DNA of 64,000 bases from Arthrobacter sp. CJ23 (lineage in GTDB: Bacteria; Actinomycetota; Actinomycetes; Actinomycetales; Micrococcaceae): NCBI RefSeq assembly GCF_024741795.1, contig NZ_CP102950.1:3348001-3412000 (forward strand), in the 5' to 3' direction. Both the position numbers and the translations under genes were made by a program. The notes under the pieces were generated by a model that did not search any database, was not told where the DNA came from, and was given only the letters and a program-made list of their open reading frames with translations. Shown piece by piece: positions 1 to 8,995 of this stretch. Position 1 is the first letter of the stretch, and each line of letters opens with the position of its first letter.

Positions 1-423
1 GACCCAGATAGCGACTGCTATGCCGTGACAGGTCTCGGCAACGCGATTGGAAGCGATCCAGGTAACAACAAGCCCACACAATGCGCCACCATCCTGCAGG
101 GATGGATCAACGTTCTCAACAGCGGGGACGAAGTCAATGTTCTATTCCCCGTTTTTGACACCGCAACAGGGTCTGGGAACACCGGTTCGTTCCACATTAT
201 TGGCTTTGCCACTTTCAGTATTGTTGGTTGGAAATTCGGCCAAAACGGTGTTTACGAGTATCACAACACAACGGCGGCGTTGGGGAATTCCCATCTCGCC
301 TGTTCTGGTGGAAACGACCGGTGCATCATCGGCCAATTCATCAAATTCCAGTCCATCGATTCCGTCGGTGGCGTGGGCGGCGGGGCAGACCTTGGAACGC
401 TTGATATCCGCCTCACCAAATAG
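1..423 (+). CDS. C-terminal part of a Tad-locus envelope protein (TadE/TadG-like), cut by the window edge
   Basis: The frame is open from the first base and stops at 421-423, so only the last 140 residues are present and the start lies outside the window. The visible part has no membrane segment. It contains several Cys residues and a soluble, beta-rich-looking sequence with the stretch GDEVNVLFPVFDT. It lies 37 bases upstream of cpaB on the same strand, which suggests a role in the Flp/Tad pilus. TadG-like pseudopilins of Actinobacteria often carry such a soluble extracytoplasmic C-terminus. The family assignment rests on position and general look, not on a decisive motif. Confidence 0.5.
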   Translation, partial: DPDSDCYAVTGLGNAIGSDPGNNKPTQCATILQGWINVLNSGDEVNVLFPVFDTATGSGNTGSFHIIGFATFSIVGWKFGQNGVYEYHNTTAALGNSHLACSGGNDRCIIGQFIKFQSIDSVGGVGGGADLGTLDIRLTK

Positions 424-460
424 CAGGTCAATCTGGGAGCAAGACTAAGGAGATGGGAAA

Positions 461-1228
461 GTGAAAACACGCCTACTGGGAGGCATTGCAGCGCTGTTGT
501 TGGCAATCGTTGGAGTCGTGCTGCTCGTCGTGTACGTGCAGGGCGCCGACAAGCGTGCGCAACAGGGTCTGGAGCCTGTAAATGTTTTGGTCATGAAGGA
601 GCGTGTTCCGGCCGGCACTAAGGCGGAAGATCTCCAATCCAAAGTCCAGGTCGAAAGTCTGCCGAAGTCAGCGGTTCCCACCGGGACGCTGCAGGCACTC
701 GGTGATCAAAAGGGCAAAGTGACTACGGTCGATCTGCAGCCCGGCGAGCAGCTCCTCGCCGCCAGGCTTGTCGATCCCCGCGAATTCCGCCCCGGTACCG
801 TGCCGGTGCCGGAAGGCTTGGAGGAAGCAACCTTTGTCCTTACTCCCGAACGTATCTTGGGGGGCCGGCTGGTTGCTGGAGACAAGGTGACCGTATTCGC
901 GTCCTTCAAAGCAGACGACGCCATGCCCGCCGACGCCAATGTACCGGCGGAGGTCAAGGGCTGGAAAGAGTTCACCGGACTCCTCTACCACGACATCTTG
1001 GTGACCGCCGTCCAGCAGGCGGCTCCTGATACGAAGCAATCCGGCGGAACGGACAAGGGCGTCGCCCTGCCGAACGGCTCCGCCTATGTCACCGTCGCCT
1101 TGAGCGACGCCAACGCGTCAAGGATGATCTTCGGCGCCGAGTTCGGTACTCTCTGGCTCGCGAAGCAGACTGATACGACAGTCAAGGGCGATCCGCCGGT
1201 CACCACCTTTGGAGGGCTGTTCCAATGA
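461..1228 (+). CDS. cpaB: Flp pilus assembly protein CpaB/RcpC
   Basis: A 255-residue protein with an N-terminal membrane anchor (residues about 5-27) and a periplasm-facing SAF-like region, followed by the RcpC/CpaB domain. The family binds the cell wall and helps thread the Flp pilus through the envelope. The start is GTG at 461, preceded by GGAGATGGGAAA. The stop overlaps the next gene by four bases (ATGA), so translation is probably coupled. It is the first complete gene of a cpaB-cpaE-cpaF-tadB-tadC run. Identification rests on the anchor-plus-SAF layout, length and context. Confidence 0.8.
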   Translation: MKTRLLGGIAALLLAIVGVVLLVVYVQGADKRAQQGLEPVNVLVMKERVPAGTKAEDLQSKVQVESLPKSAVPTGTLQALGDQKGKVTTVDLQPGEQLLAARLVDPREFRPGTVPVPEGLEEATFVLTPERILGGRLVAGDKVTVFASFKADDAMPADANVPAEVKGWKEFTGLLYHDILVTAVQQAAPDTKQSGGTDKGVALPNGSAYVTVALSDANASRMIFGAEFGTLWLAKQTDTTVKGDPPVTTFGGLFQ

Positions 1229-2424
1229 GCCGCTTCGTAGCCATCACCGCCGTCCGCGATTTTGAGGCGCGGGTCCGCCAGGCTATCACTGGGGCACTTC
1301 ATGGGGAGCTCCAAACGCTAAGTCCCGATGCCCTGGCCAGCGGCACCGACGGTGTCTTCCAGCAGCTCGCGGGCGAGCCCCTCGAAGTCCTGATTCTGGG
1401 TCCCGGCGTGAATCCAGAGGATGCGCTGAAGCTGGCAACCGTCTTTGACCTTCAGTACCCGGAGGTGAGCGTGCTGCTGGTGTCAGAAACCAGCCCGGAT
1501 CTGGTGCTACGTGCCATGCATGCCGGTGTCCGGGACATCATGGCTCCGGGTATCGAGGTCAGCGAGCTCCGCGTGCTCCTGGAGAGAGCAGCCTTGGCCA
1601 ACGCCAGCCGGCGCCGAGGCATGGCTCCTGCAGCCGAGTCCGTACAAGGACGTGGACGGGTCATCGCTGTGATGTCGCCCAAAGGCGGCGTCGGTAAGAC
1701 AACGGTGGCGACAAACCTCGCCGTTGGTTTGGGACAAGTGACCCCAATGGGCGTCGTGATCGTGGATTTGGATCTGCAATTCGGCGATGTCGCCTCGGGG
1801 TTGCTGCTGGAGCCGGAACACACGATTACAGAGGCCGTCCACGGGCCGGCTGCTGACGATTCCATGGTGCTCAAAGCCTTCCTGTCGGTGCACCCGGCCG
1901 GCATCTACGCCCTATGCGCCCCCGAGAGGCCAGCAGATTCGGATTACATCACCCCGGACCACGTCAGCCGGTTGCTGAACCAGCTGGCCAGTGAATTCAA
2001 GTATGTGGTGGTGGACACGGCGCCCGGACTGGGAGAACACTGTTTGGCAACCCTTGAGCTGGCCACCGATGGTGTCTGGGTTTGTGGGATGGACGTGCCC
2101 AGCATTCGAGGCCTCCGCAAGTGCCTCAGCGTGCTCAGGGAGCTGCAGCTCATGCCCCAAGGACGGCACACAGTTCTCAATTTTGCAGACCGGAAGAGTG
2201 GGATCTCCGTCCAGGATGTCGAAGCCACCATAGGTGTTCCGATCGACGCTGTGATTCCCCGTTCCCGGACATTGCCCTTCAGCACCAATCGAGGGGTTCC
2301 CGTCTTGCAGGGCAATCCACGCGATTCGGCTGCAAAGGGCCTGAAGAAACTCGTGGACCGTTTTGATCCGCTTTGGGAATCATCAGCCCACCACAAATTG
2401 CACCGAAGGGTGGTAGTGTCATGA
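1225..2424 (+). CDS. cpaE: TadZ/CpaE-like ATPase, pilus localisation factor
   Basis: A 399-residue protein with an N-terminal receiver-like domain (about 1-125) and a C-terminal ParA/MinD-type ATPase domain. The deviant Walker A motif KGGVGKTT lies at about 153-160, and a later VVVDTAPG stretch fits the Walker B/switch region. CpaE/TadZ proteins place the Tad secretion machine at a cell pole or membrane site. The gene overlaps cpaB and cpaF by four bases on each side, so all three are likely made in step. The receiver-like domain appears degenerate, as is usual in TadZ. Confidence 0.85.
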   Translation: MSRFVAITAVRDFEARVRQAITGALHGELQTLSPDALASGTDGVFQQLAGEPLEVLILGPGVNPEDALKLATVFDLQYPEVSVLLVSETSPDLVLRAMHAGVRDIMAPGIEVSELRVLLERAALANASRRRGMAPAAESVQGRGRVIAVMSPKGGVGKTTVATNLAVGLGQVTPMGVVIVDLDLQFGDVASGLLLEPEHTITEAVHGPAADDSMVLKAFLSVHPAGIYALCAPERPADSDYITPDHVSRLLNQLASEFKYVVVDTAPGLGEHCLATLELATDGVWVCGMDVPSIRGLRKCLSVLRELQLMPQGRHTVLNFADRKSGISVQDVEATIGVPIDAVIPRSRTLPFSTNRGVPVLQGNPRDSAAKGLKKLVDRFDPLWESSAHHKLHRRVVVS

Positions 2425-3899
2425 AGCTCTCAGACCGTCTCTCCAAGTCACAGCCCGGTGCAAGCACCAGCGTCTCGGGTAGCTCCGCAACTGAGTCTTT
2501 GTCTGCGGATCAGGCAGCTCCGCCGCGTCCCGAATTGCCAGCACCGTTCCAGTCGACTGCGATGCCAGCGACGCCGTCACCCTTTGGTGGAGCTCCTGCC
2601 GTCCCAGTTGTCGACGCCTTGGCGAGCCTGAAGCAACGTGCGGCTTCGGCTCTGTTCGAACGGATGGGAACTCGCAGCGGCGATGCTTCCTCGTCCGAGG
2701 ACGAGCTGCGGGCCCTGGTTGTCGATGAGCTCTCCGCCATCATCGACCAGGAGCAGGTGCCGCTCTCCCCTGAGGAACGGCGGCGCCTGATCCGTGAAAT
2801 CGCTGACGAGGTGATGGGATACGGGCCACTTCAGCGGCTACTGGAAGATCCGTCCGTAACGGAAATCATGGTCAATCGCTTTGACCAGATCTACATCGAA
2901 CGGCATGGACACATTTCCCTGACAGGTGCACAGTTCAGCTCCGATGACCACTTGCGAAAGGTCATCGAGCGAATCGTGTCCCGCGTGGGTCGCCGCATCG
3001 ATGAGTCTTCCCCGTTGGTGGATGCTCGGCTCGAGGACGGCTCCCGCGTAAACGCCATCATTCCGCCTCTCGCCGTGAACGGGCCATCGCTGACAATCAG
3101 AAAGTTCAGTCACGTTCCACTCACCGTCCGCAACCTCATTGAGTGGGGATCCATCACCCCGGAAATCGCCGAACTGCTCCATGCTTGTGTGCTGGCCCGT
3201 CTCAACATCATCGTCTCGGGTGGCACTGGAACCGGCAAGACGACCCTGCTCAATGTGCTCTCTTCCTTTCTCCCGGAAGAAGACCGCATTGTCACCATCG
3301 AGGACGCCGTTGAGCTTCAGCTGCAGCAGCAGCACGTGGTCCGTCTGGAGAGCAGGCCGCCCAACATTGAGGGGAAGGGCGCGGTGACCATCCGTGATTT
3401 GGTTCGCAACTCGCTCCGGATGAGGCCTGACCGCATCATCGTTGGCGAGGTACGTGGCGGAGAGTCGCTGGACATGCTTCAGGCTATGAACACCGGCCAC
3501 GACGGCTCCCTTTCAACCGTTCACGCCAATTCCCCGCGTGATGCTATTTCGCGCTTGGAAACTCTCGTGCTGATGGCGGGGATGGACCTCCCTCTGCGGG
3601 CCATCCGCGAGCAGGTTTCCTCAGCCGTGGATCTCATAGTTCAGATTGCCCGCCTGCGCGACGGTAGCCGCCGCATCACTCACGTCACAGAGGTCCAAGG
3701 CATGGAGGGGGACATTGTCACCCTCCAGGACGCGTTCGTCTTCGACTATGCCGCAGGATTCGACAGCCAAGGCAGGTTCTTGGGGAAGCCCATCTCAACC
3801 GGGATACGCCCTCGGTTCCTGGACCGCTTTGCCGATCTCGGAATTTCACTGTCACCGGGAGTCTTCGGCGCCGCACCGGCACAGTCAGTCAGGCGCTAG
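2421..3899 (+). CDS. cpaF: CpaF/TadA secretion ATPase for Tad pilus
   Basis: A GspE/PulE-family hexameric ATPase that powers Flp pilus polymerisation from the cytoplasm. The start is ATG at 2421, which overlaps the cpaE stop by four bases and has GAAGGGTGG upstream; a longer frame from 2373 is inside cpaE and unlikely. This gives 492 residues. A Pro/Ser/Ala-rich N-terminus (about 1-75) precedes the conserved N-domain. Walker A GGTGTGKT lies near 267-274, and the Asp-box and His-box regions ([24 protein letters not shown]) follow. Length is normal for the family. Confidence 0.92.
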   Translation: MKLSDRLSKSQPGASTSVSGSSATESLSADQAAPPRPELPAPFQSTAMPATPSPFGGAPAVPVVDALASLKQRAASALFERMGTRSGDASSSEDELRALVVDELSAIIDQEQVPLSPEERRRLIREIADEVMGYGPLQRLLEDPSVTEIMVNRFDQIYIERHGHISLTGAQFSSDDHLRKVIERIVSRVGRRIDESSPLVDARLEDGSRVNAIIPPLAVNGPSLTIRKFSHVPLTVRNLIEWGSITPEIAELLHACVLARLNIIVSGGTGTGKTTLLNVLSSFLPEEDRIVTIEDAVELQLQQQHVVRLESRPPNIEGKGAVTIRDLVRNSLRMRPDRIIVGEVRGGESLDMLQAMNTGHDGSLSTVHANSPRDAISRLETLVLMAGMDLPLRAIREQVSSAVDLIVQIARLRDGSRRITHVTEVQGMEGDIVTLQDAFVFDYAAGFDSQGRFLGKPISTGIRPRFLDRFADLGISLSPGVFGAAPAQSVRR

Positions 3900-3901
3900 C
3901 C

Positions 3902-4843
3902 ATGGACTCCCCTCTGTTCTTCGCCTCGGCGGTCACCCTTTGTCTGGGCGCACTGCTGCTGCTCATCTTCGTCGTCCTCAAGCCTCGTTACGGCGCCATC
4001 CCGGCAGAGCGTAGGCGCATTGGTTCACAACCGGACCAGTCAGGGATCGGCCGGGTGTCTCAGTCCGCGGTGACTCTGGTCGATGGTGTAATCGGTGAGT
4101 CCGGCGGCCCGTTCAACCGCGGTGTGCTTTTCAACGCCGGAATCAAACAGGCACCGGCGGACTTCACGGTGTCGGTCGCTGTCGCTTCGTTGGTCATGGG
4201 CATTCTAGGAATGCTTCTGGTCAATGTCGTGATCGGCATCCTGCTGGCAGCGGCCACGCCATTCCTTGCAAGGTTGTTCCTGGCGATCCTGACAGACAAA
4301 CGCCGGGCCAAATTCGAAGCTCAGCTCAGTGACACCATTCAGATGCTGATCGGCGGCCTGCGCGTTGGCCACAGCGTCATGCGCTCCATTGAGGCCGCCG
4401 CAAACGAGTCTGACGCTCCCACATCGGAGGAATTCTCGCGCATCGTGAACGAGACACGGGTTGGCAAGGATTCACGCCAGGCAATTGATGATTCTGCTGA
4501 ACGCATGGACAGCGAGGACTTCCGCTGGATCGGCCAAGCTATCCAAATTAACCGTGAAGTGGGCGGCGACTTGGCCGAAGTACTCGAACAAGTAGCCGGA
4601 ACCATCCGGGAACGGAGTGAAATCAAGGGCCATGTGCGCGCGCTGAGCGCGGAAGGCAAGATGTCGGCCTACATCCTGATGGCCATGCCCGTTCTTGTCG
4701 GTCTGATCCTCTCCATGATTAATCCTGGCTATATGTCTCTCTTCATCGAGACACCCATCGGAATCGCGATGCTGGTGGCAATAGTCGTCCTCTTCGTGGT
4801 CGGCGGCTTCTGGCTAAGCCGCATCGTGAAGATCAAATTCTAA
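3902..4843 (+). CDS. tadB: Tad pilus inner-membrane platform protein TadB
   Basis: A 313-residue T2SSF-family membrane protein. It has an N-terminal membrane segment (about 5-25), a second hydrophobic pair (about 78-130), a cytoplasmic T2SSF helical domain with the sequence LIGGLRVGHSVMRSIE, and two C-terminal segments (about 250-305). TadB and TadC form the platform on which the CpaF ATPase acts. The ATG is two bases after the cpaF stop, and a 11-base gap follows before tadC. Confidence 0.88.
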   Translation: MDSPLFFASAVTLCLGALLLLIFVVLKPRYGAIPAERRRIGSQPDQSGIGRVSQSAVTLVDGVIGESGGPFNRGVLFNAGIKQAPADFTVSVAVASLVMGILGMLLVNVVIGILLAAATPFLARLFLAILTDKRRAKFEAQLSDTIQMLIGGLRVGHSVMRSIEAAANESDAPTSEEFSRIVNETRVGKDSRQAIDDSAERMDSEDFRWIGQAIQINREVGGDLAEVLEQVAGTIRERSEIKGHVRALSAEGKMSAYILMAMPVLVGLILSMINPGYMSLFIETPIGIAMLVAIVVLFVVGGFWLSRIVKIKF

Positions 4844-4854
4844 GGAGGCCAACA

Positions 4855-5733
4855 ATGACTCCCATAGCATGGCTGATAATTGCCATTGTCATACTGCCAC
4901 TGGCGTACTTCACGTGGTCGCTCCTGACGACGGACCGGAAATCCCTCGTGGCAATCCAAGCCAATCTGGGATCTGGATTTGCCCAGGGGGGCATCAATTC
5001 AACTCAGCGGCCAGCTCCGTTTGTAGGGCTCTCCAAGAAGTTGATGCCGGGTGGCTACGCGGCCAAACTGGATGAGTGGCTGGCCTTGGCGGGACGGCCG
5101 GCATCCTTTCCCTTGGAAAGGCTGATCGCCGTCAAACCGGTCCTGGGACTGACAGGGGCACTGCTTGGCCTCTTGCTGATTAGTTCCAATCCGACTCCGG
5201 CCAGCGTCGGAATCGGATTGTTCATCACGATCTTCTGCTATTTTCTTCCGGACCTGCTGGTTTACAACACTGGCATCAAGCGCCAGGAAGCCATGCAGTT
5301 GGAATTCCCCAATACCTTGGACCAGATGCTCATCTCAGTGGAAGCAGGTCTCGGCTTCGAATCCGCCATGGACAGGGCCGCCTCGTACGGCGGTGGACCC
5401 CTCGCGTTGGAACTCCGCCGAACGCTTCAGGACATCCAAGTTGGGCGCCCACGCCAGGAAGCCTACGAGGCCCTGGCGGCGCGATCATCATTGCCGGATT
5501 TGCGGAGTTTCGTCAGAGCCGTGATCCAAGCCGACAAGTATGGAATCGGCATCGCCAAGGTGCTACGGGTGCAGGCGAAGCAGGCACGCGTCAAAAGGCG
5601 TCAGAATGCGGAAGAGAAGGCCATGAAGCTGCCTGTCAAGGTGCTCTTCCCCTTGCTGTTCTGCATCTTCCCGGTGCTGTTCATAGTCCTTCTTGGGCCG
5701 GCCGTCCTGAAGATCATTGAGGCCTTCAGCTAG
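4855..5733 (+). CDS. tadC: Tad pilus inner-membrane platform protein TadC
   Basis: A 292-residue T2SSF-family protein with an N-terminal membrane segment, a central hydrophobic pair (about 85-135), a T2SSF domain with SVEAGLGFESAMDRAA, and a C-terminal hydrophobic stretch ending near residue 285. The RBS AAGGAGG lies eight bases before the ATG. It is the last gene of the pilus run. No flp prepilin or prepilin peptidase follows, since the next gene is truA on the other strand; those parts should lie upstream of the window. Confidence 0.88.
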   Translation: MTPIAWLIIAIVILPLAYFTWSLLTTDRKSLVAIQANLGSGFAQGGINSTQRPAPFVGLSKKLMPGGYAAKLDEWLALAGRPASFPLERLIAVKPVLGLTGALLGLLLISSNPTPASVGIGLFITIFCYFLPDLLVYNTGIKRQEAMQLEFPNTLDQMLISVEAGLGFESAMDRAASYGGGPLALELRRTLQDIQVGRPRQEAYEALAARSSLPDLRSFVRAVIQADKYGIGIAKVLRVQAKQARVKRRQNAEEKAMKLPVKVLFPLLFCIFPVLFIVLLGPAVLKIIEAFS

Positions 5734-5844
5734 GGGCACCTCACCCACCAACAGACCGGCCAGCCGCGGCACCCAGAACCGCCGCTGGCCACACAGGCCC
5801 TCTCTCGGTACCCAGAGCCGGGAGGGGGCCATCCAAACGTCCGG

Positions 5845-6735
5845 CTATTCCCGGCGGGCCCTGGTGAGTTCGGCCCGCGCCAGCAGCTCTGCATCCGAGG
5901 GGTAGGCCACCTCCTCAAGCACCAGCGGGTGCGGGGCGGCCAGTACGGACTTGGCGTCGCGCGTCCTGGCCAGCAGGCGCTCGTGGAGCCATTGCGGAGC
6001 CTCAAGCCCTTCCCCGACGCGCAGCGCAGAACCCACCAGGGAGCGCACCATGTTGTGGCAGAAGGCGTCGGCCTGCACCGTGGCAGTGATGACGCCGTCG
6101 CTCCCCCGGGCGAACTCAAAACGCTGCAACTCACGGATGGTGGTGGCACCTTCACGCGGCTTGCAGTAGGAACGGAAGTCCTGCAGCCCCAGCAGCTGCG
6201 CGGCGCCCTCGTTCAGCAGGGCAACATCCAAAGACGCCTTGTGCCAGAGCGTGAGCCCGCGCATGAGCGGGTCCCAGCCGGCGGGACCGTCCGCGATGCG
6301 GTAACTGTAGCGGCGCCACAAGGCAGAGAACCGCGCGTCGAAACCCTCCGGCGCCAGGCCGGCGTCGTGCACTTCCACGGCCCCCGTCAGGTCGCCCAGC
6401 CCGCGGCTCAGCGCCCCGCGGAGGCGGCGCAGGAGCGCGACGGCGGGATCGAGTTCGTGCCCGCGCGGCAGTCCCAGCCACTCAGCCTCTGTCAGGTCCA
6501 GATGGACCACCTGGCCGCGGGCGTGGACGCCGGCGTCGGTGCGGCCGGCCACGGTAACGCGGACGGGACGCTGCAGGATCAAGGCGAGGGCTTCCTCCAA
6601 GGAGCCCTGGACGGTCCGCAGCCCGGGCTGCACGGCCCAGCCGTTGAACGGGCCGCCGTCGTAGGAAAGATCAAGCCGGACACGCAAAAACCCGCCGCCC
6701 CCCAAAACGGGGGCAGCGGGTTTTTGTTCGTTCAT
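5845..6735 (-). CDS. truA: tRNA pseudouridine(38-40) synthase TruA
   Basis: TruA converts uridines 38-40 of tRNA anticodon arms to pseudouridine. The frame holds the catalytic Asp in AGRTDAGVHA (Asp67 from the ATG at 6735) and the typical N-terminal LDLSYDGGPFNGW. From this ATG the protein has 296 residues. That start is doubtful: it lacks a Shine-Dalgarno sequence and the first codons are the hairpin of the rplQ terminator. An in-frame TTG at 6687, preceded by GGCGGCGGG, would give 280 residues beginning MRVRLDLSYDG. TruA follows rplQ in many actinobacteria, so its position is normal. Confidence 0.9.
   Translation of the reverse strand: MNEQKPAAPVLGGGGFLRVRLDLSYDGGPFNGWAVQPGLRTVQGSLEEALALILQRPVRVTVAGRTDAGVHARGQVVHLDLTEAEWLGLPRGHELDPAVALLRRLRGALSRGLGDLTGAVEVHDAGLAPEGFDARFSALWRRYSYRIADGPAGWDPLMRGLTLWHKASLDVALLNEGAAQLLGLQDFRSYCKPREGATTIRELQRFEFARGSDGVITATVQADAFCHNMVRSLVGSALRVGEGLEAPQWLHERLLARTRDAKSVLAAPHPLVLEEVAYPSDAELLARAELTRARRE
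6686..6725 (-). terminator. Intrinsic terminator after rplQ, inside the 5' end of truA
   Basis: A 12-bp stem (6691-6702 with 6709-6720) is followed on the minus strand by TTTTT. The single non-Watson-Crick pair is G-U only in the minus-strand RNA, which supports that direction. The hairpin lies within the first 17 codons of truA as read from the upstream ATG. Confidence 0.85.
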
Positions 6736-6767
6736 AGACTTAAGTCTACTGCGAAGAATTCAGTGAA

Positions 6768-7325
6768 TTACTTCTTGTCCTCAGCGGCCGGAGCCTCTTC
6801 AGACGGTGCTTCTTCAGTCTCGGCAACTTCGGTCTCAGCCTCAGCTTCAACAGCCTCGGTCTCGACAGCTTCGGTCTCAACGACCTCTTCCTCGACAACC
6901 TCGGCAGCCGGAGCAGCCTTCGCAGCAGCCTGGGTAGCTTCAGCTACCACGGCCTGCTTGGCGGAAACCGGCTCGAGAACCAGTTCGATGACAGCCATGG
7001 GAGCGTTGTCGCCCTTGCGGTTGCCGATCTTGGTGATGCGGGTGTAGCCACCGTCGCGGTTGGCAACTGCGCCTGCGATGTCGGTGAACAGCTCGTGGAC
7101 GATGCCCTTGTCGCTGATCAGGCCGAGAACGCGGCGGCGGGAGGACAGGTCCCCACGCTTGGCGAAGGTGACCAGGCGCTCTGCGTACGGCTTCAGGCGC
7201 TTGGCCTTGGTGACCGTGGTGGTGATGCGCTTGTGCTCAAACAGAGCAGCTGCCAGGTTCGCGAGCATCAGACGCTCGTGAGCCGGACCGCCTCCGAGGC
7301 GCGGACCCTTAGTGGGGGTAGGCAT
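6768..7325 (-). CDS. rplQ: 50S ribosomal protein L17 with long acidic tail
   Basis: The first about 120 residues are a standard bacterial L17, starting [20 protein letters not shown]. They are followed by about 65 residues of Glu/Ala/Val repeats (EVVE, ETEAVE) that are probably disordered. L17 binds 23S rRNA near the exit tunnel. The total of 185 residues exceeds the usual 120-130, but such tails are common in Actinobacteria. The start is ATG with GGAG upstream. It lies 66 bases downstream of rpoA, as in most bacteria. Confidence 0.97.
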   Translation of the reverse strand: MPTPTKGPRLGGGPAHERLMLANLAAALFEHKRITTTVTKAKRLKPYAERLVTFAKRGDLSSRRRVLGLISDKGIVHELFTDIAGAVANRDGGYTRITKIGNRKGDNAPMAVIELVLEPVSAKQAVVAEATQAAAKAAPAAEVVEEEVVETEAVETEAVEAEAETEVAETEEAPSEEAPAAEDKK

Positions 7326-7391
7326 AATTGTTTCTCCTGTTGTGTAGGCCGTGCCGGTCCAAACGTGGAACCGGCGGCCAAGATCTGCTTG

Positions 7392-8402
7392 TTAGAGCTC
7401 GTCGTCGCTGAACGCGGCGTCGTCCTCTTCGATGGCTGCGGCGCGGGCTGCCAGGTCGAAACCGGGAGGGGAGTCCTTGAGGGACAGACCCAGTTCAACC
7501 AGCTTTGCCTTGACCTCATCGATGGACTTCGCACCGAAGTTACGGATGTCCATCAGGTCAGCCTCGGAGCGGGCAACGAGTTCACCCACGGTGTGGATGC
7601 CCTCACGCTTGAGGCAGTTGTAGGAACGGACGGTGAGGTCCAGATCCTCGATCGGCAGTGCCATGTCCGCTGCCAGGGCAGCGTCCGTCGGCGACGGGCC
7701 AATCTCGATACCTTCAGCTGCGGTGTTCAGCTCACGAGCCAGACCGAACAGTTCCACCAAGGTGGTGCCTGCGGAAGCAACGGCGTCGCGCGGAGCGATT
7801 GCCTGCTTGGTCTCGACGTCGACAATCAGCTTGTCGAAGTCGGTGCGCTGCTCAACACGGGTAGCTTCCACGCGGAAGGTTACCTTCATGACCGGCGAGT
7901 AGATCGAGTCGACCGGGATACGGCCGATCTCGGAGTCGCCGGACTTGTTCTGAGCTGCCGAAACGTAGCCACGGCCGCGCTCGATGGTCAGTTCGAGTTC
8001 GAACTTGCCCTTCGAGTTCAGCGTGGCAATGTGCAGATCCGGGTTGTGGAATTCGACGCCGGCCGGCGGAGCGATGTCCGCAGCGGTGACGATTCCGGGG
8101 CCCTGCTTGCGCAGGTACGCAACAACCGGCTCGTCGTGCTCGGAGGACACGGAGAGGTTCTTGATGTTAAGGATGATCTCGGTGACATCTTCCTTGACAC
8201 CCGGAACCGTGGTGAACTCGTGCAGCACGCCATCGATCCGGATGCTGGTTACAGCGGCACCGGGGATGGAGGAGAGCAGGGTACGGCGGAGGGAGTTTCC
8301 GAGGGTGTAGCCGAAACCCGGTTCCAGCGGTTCGATAACGAAGCGGGAGCGGTTCTCGGATACAACTTCTTCAGACAGGGTGGGGCGCTGTGCAATGAGC
8401 AC
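7392..8402 (-). CDS. rpoA: DNA-directed RNA polymerase subunit alpha
   Basis: A 336-residue alpha subunit. The N-terminal dimerisation domain contains [20 protein letters not shown], and the C-terminal domain with [17 protein letters not shown] binds UP elements and activators. It ends in an acidic tail. The start is GTG at 8402 with GAAAGGAAA upstream. The 148-base gap to rpsK holds a perfect palindrome and an 11-base motif also found upstream of rpoB. rpsD, which often separates rpsK from rpoA, is absent. Confidence 0.98.
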   Translation of the reverse strand: MLIAQRPTLSEEVVSENRSRFVIEPLEPGFGYTLGNSLRRTLLSSIPGAAVTSIRIDGVLHEFTTVPGVKEDVTEIILNIKNLSVSSEHDEPVVAYLRKQGPGIVTAADIAPPAGVEFHNPDLHIATLNSKGKFELELTIERGRGYVSAAQNKSGDSEIGRIPVDSIYSPVMKVTFRVEATRVEQRTDFDKLIVDVETKQAIAPRDAVASAGTTLVELFGLARELNTAAEGIEIGPSPTDAALAADMALPIEDLDLTVRSYNCLKREGIHTVGELVARSEADLMDIRNFGAKSIDEVKAKLVELGLSLKDSPPGFDLAARAAAIEEDDAAFSDDEL

Positions 8403-8425
8403 TTAGGTTTCCTTTCGGCGAGCAT

Positions 8426-8436
8426 CCGCTATATGA
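8426..8436 (-). promoter_or_regulatory. Copy of an 11-base motif shared by rpoA and rpoB leaders
   Basis: The minus strand reads TCATATAGCGG, 23 bases upstream of the rpoA start codon. The same 11 bases occur twice in the rpoB leader (48724-48734 and 48810-48820). TATAGC could serve as a -10 element, but there is no -35 match at 16-18 bases, so the function is open. Confidence 0.4.
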
Positions 8437-8490
8437 CGCAACACAGGTGGTGGAAATCGGCTTCGGTTTCCAGCCTGGCCAGCCGGACCA

Positions 8491-8521
8491 TGCTGCGGGA
8501 CAGTCAGACTGTCCCGCAGCA
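8491..8521 (-). promoter_or_regulatory. Perfect 31-base palindrome between rpsK and rpoA
   Basis: TGCTGCGGGACAGTC is followed by one base and then its exact reverse complement. No run of U follows on the minus strand, so it is not a classical terminator. It could be an RNA processing site, a partial attenuator or a protein-binding site controlling rpoA relative to the ribosomal genes. Confidence 0.55.
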
Positions 8522-8550
8522 GGCCCGGCCGGCAGGCAGGCAAAACCTAA

Positions 8551-8952
8551 TTAGACGCGGCGACGCTTCGGCGGGCGGCAACCGTTGTGCGCTGCGGGGG
8601 TGACGTCCTGGATGGAGCCAACCTCGAGGCCAGCGGCCTGCAGCGAGCGGATAGCGGTTTCGCGTCCGGAACCCGGTCCCTTGACGAACACGTCGACCTT
8701 CTTCAGGCCGTGCTCCTGGGCGCGCTTTGCAGCGGCTTCGGCAGCCATCTGGGCGGCGAACGGGGTGGACTTGCGGGAGCCCTTGAAGCCAACCTCACCG
8801 GCGGAAGCCCAGGAGATTACAGCACCGTTCGGGTCCGTGATGGACACGATGGTGTTGTTAAAGGTGCTCTTGATGTGCGCCTGGCCAAGCGCGATATTCT
8901 TCTTGTCCTTCTTACGCGGCTTGCGAACCGCGCCACGAGTCTTCGGGGGCAT
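8551..8952 (-). CDS. rpsK: 30S ribosomal protein S11
   Basis: A 133-residue S11 with a basic N-terminus (KPRKKDKKN), the conserved stretch [19 protein letters not shown] and the C-terminal [11 protein letters not shown]. It forms part of the platform of the small subunit near the E site. The ATG is preceded by AGGAGAAATA. It is separated from rpsM by 43 bases. Confidence 0.98.
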   Translation of the reverse strand: MPPKTRGAVRKPRKKDKKNIALGQAHIKSTFNNTIVSITDPNGAVISWASAGEVGFKGSRKSTPFAAQMAAEAAAKRAQEHGLKKVDVFVKGPGSGRETAIRSLQAAGLEVGSIQDVTPAAHNGCRPPKRRRV

Positions 8953-8995
8953 TATTTCTCCTACAGAAAGTTATGGGGGAAAGCGGGCGCTATTT

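Noticed and set aside
7095..8603. A 502-codon plus-strand frame opposite rplQ and rpoA
   Set aside because: Shadow of two certain genes.
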